From Iodobacter ciconiae (GTDB lineage Bacteria; Pseudomonadota; Gammaproteobacteria; Burkholderiales; Chitinibacteraceae): a DNA stretch of 64,000 bases. Numbering within the stretch: the stretch's first letter is position 1; each line of letters starts with the position of its first letter. Shown here piece after piece: positions 63,380 to 64,000 of the stretch. Below the pieces are notes generated by a model. The model searched no databases, was not told the origin of the DNA, and was given only the letters and a program-made list of their open reading frames with translations. The DNA lies in the NCBI RefSeq assembly GCF_003952345.1, contig NZ_CP034433.1:868001-932000 (forward strand), read 5' to 3'. A program made the position numbers and the translations under genes.

Positions 63380-64000
63380 TTAAGTGTGCCCGGGGGCGCT
63401 GTTAAGTAAATGGGAGTCCTGATTTTGCATCAGATTTAAATAACGCTCGTATTGTTTGAGTACATCGGCAATCAGCTCCTGCTGAATCATGTATTGCACA
63501 TCGTAGCCCTGGCGGCCGTCCTCAAAGAAGGTAACGGGCACGTAGTGATGCGGTCTGCTCGACATCGGCAGTGATGCATCACGCAGTGCAAAGGTAGCAA
63601 CCGGCTGCTTTAAGGGGCGCACGCCGTAAACAAAATCACGCAGATTGGCCTGTGGCACAATTAAAGAAACCGCATTATCGTCTCCGTGTAATACAGAGGC
63701 ACTTAAACCTTGCTTTTGCAGCTCGGCTGCGACTTCATTAAGTGCAGGCAGCACGCTTTTGGCGATAAATCTTTCAACATCACTCAGACGCGGCTCTTGC
63801 AGAATTTGTGCAAGACGGGTTCGCCAGTGCTGGCCTGTCCAGAAGGTGGTACTTGGAGAAAACTTCTGTGAAAAGTGTAGCCGGTCAGCGGCCAGGCCTT
63901 TACAAAGGCTAAAGCACAGCAAAAGCATAATTACCGTAAAGGGCAGGGCAGCAATCAGTGTCATGGCCTGCAGCCCTTTCAGGCCACCTGCTGTAAGCAA
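63380..64000 (-). CDS. BCCT family (BetT-like) choline/betaine transporter, C-terminal part
   Basis: The visible 206 residues contain the last TM helices (TAGGLKGLQAMTLIAALPFT, VIMLLLCFSLCKG) and a long cytoplasmic tail of about 165 residues with HHYVPVTFFEDGRQGYDVQY, typical of proton-coupled choline transporters of the BetT kind, where the tail senses osmolarity. The 5' part lies beyond position 64000. Substrate choice between choline and glycine betaine cannot be made from this fragment. Confidence 0.85.
   Translation of the reverse strand: MLTAGGLKGLQAMTLIAALPFTVIMLLLCFSLCKGLAADRLHFSQKFSPSTTFWTGQHWRTRLAQILQEPRLSDVERFIAKSVLPALNEVAAELQKQGLSASVLHGDDNAVSLIVPQANLRDFVYGVRPLKQPVATFALRDASLPMSSRPHHYVPVTFFEDGRQGYDVQYMIQQELIADVLKQYERYLNLMQNQDSHLLNSAPGHT

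Overview
The window looks like chromosomal DNA of a betaproteobacterium of the Neisseriales, most likely a Chromobacteriaceae/Iodobacter-type organism. This is an inference from the protein flavour: an AniA-like NirK, quinol-type NorB, a meningococcal-type Fic protein, an Rrf2 NsrR, and GC content near 50 %. No rRNA or other taxonomic marker is present. About 50 protein genes, one tRNA-Ser and one tandem glycine riboswitch can be supported. No CRISPR array, integrase or IS transposase was seen.

Layout. 1-1.8 kb: NAD synthesis (3' end of nadA; NMN adenylyltransferase/Nudix fusion). 2-7.2 kb (-): ribose uptake operon rbsK-D-A-C-B. 7.6-9 kb: membrane diguanylate cyclase. 9.7-19 kb (-): a nitrite/nitric oxide block (nirK, cytochrome c, nirV-like SUMF1 protein, SCO-like protein, DUF2249 protein, quinol NorB, NsrR), with a three-gene bufferin-type RiPP operon (precursor, DUF692/MNIO enzyme, DUF2063 partner) inside it. 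NsrR-like palindromes lie before nirK, norB and nsrR, and a perfect FNR box lies before nirK. 19-21.1 kb: Cra/FruR-like regulator, GST, helix-hairpin-helix protein. 21.1-31.4 kb (-): a compact type II secretion/type IV pilus-like operon (GspG, F, E, PilM/N/O/P-like proteins, lipoprotein secretin, three more pseudopilins) interrupted by two copies of a 220-bp dispersed repeat. 31.8-42.6 kb: AT-rich MATE transporter, frameshifted L-serine dehydratase, GlxA-type regulator divergent from a TDT-family transporter, aspartase, two poorly known proteins, and a PhoX phosphatase with a Pho box.

43.2-52.8 kb: tRNA-Ser(GGA), then a type I restriction-modification island (hsdM, hsdS, fic, DUF559 nuclease, hsdR) bounded by a perfect 38-bp direct repeat that contains the tRNA terminator. 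The island is full of C-rich palindromic elements. The DUF559 nuclease gene sits exactly between two direct copies of a 124-bp element, and another small element inside one of these repeats still has a 10-bp target duplication. 53.6-56.2 kb: a secreted 853-residue putative exotoxin with a C-terminal ADP-ribosyltransferase domain. 56.5-64 kb: class I fumarase; glycine cleavage operon gcvT-H-P behind a tandem glycine riboswitch; and the C-terminal part of a BCCT (BetT-like) transporter running off the window.

Three dispersed repeat families recur: a 220-bp family (3 copies), a CACGGAG/CTCTGTG palindromic family (5 copies, two inside the gcv operon) and the C-rich family of the restriction island. 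The most novel-looking items are the DUF559/repeat cassette, the ADP-ribosylating exotoxin, the compact secretion operon and the co-located copper-related RiPP and denitrification genes.
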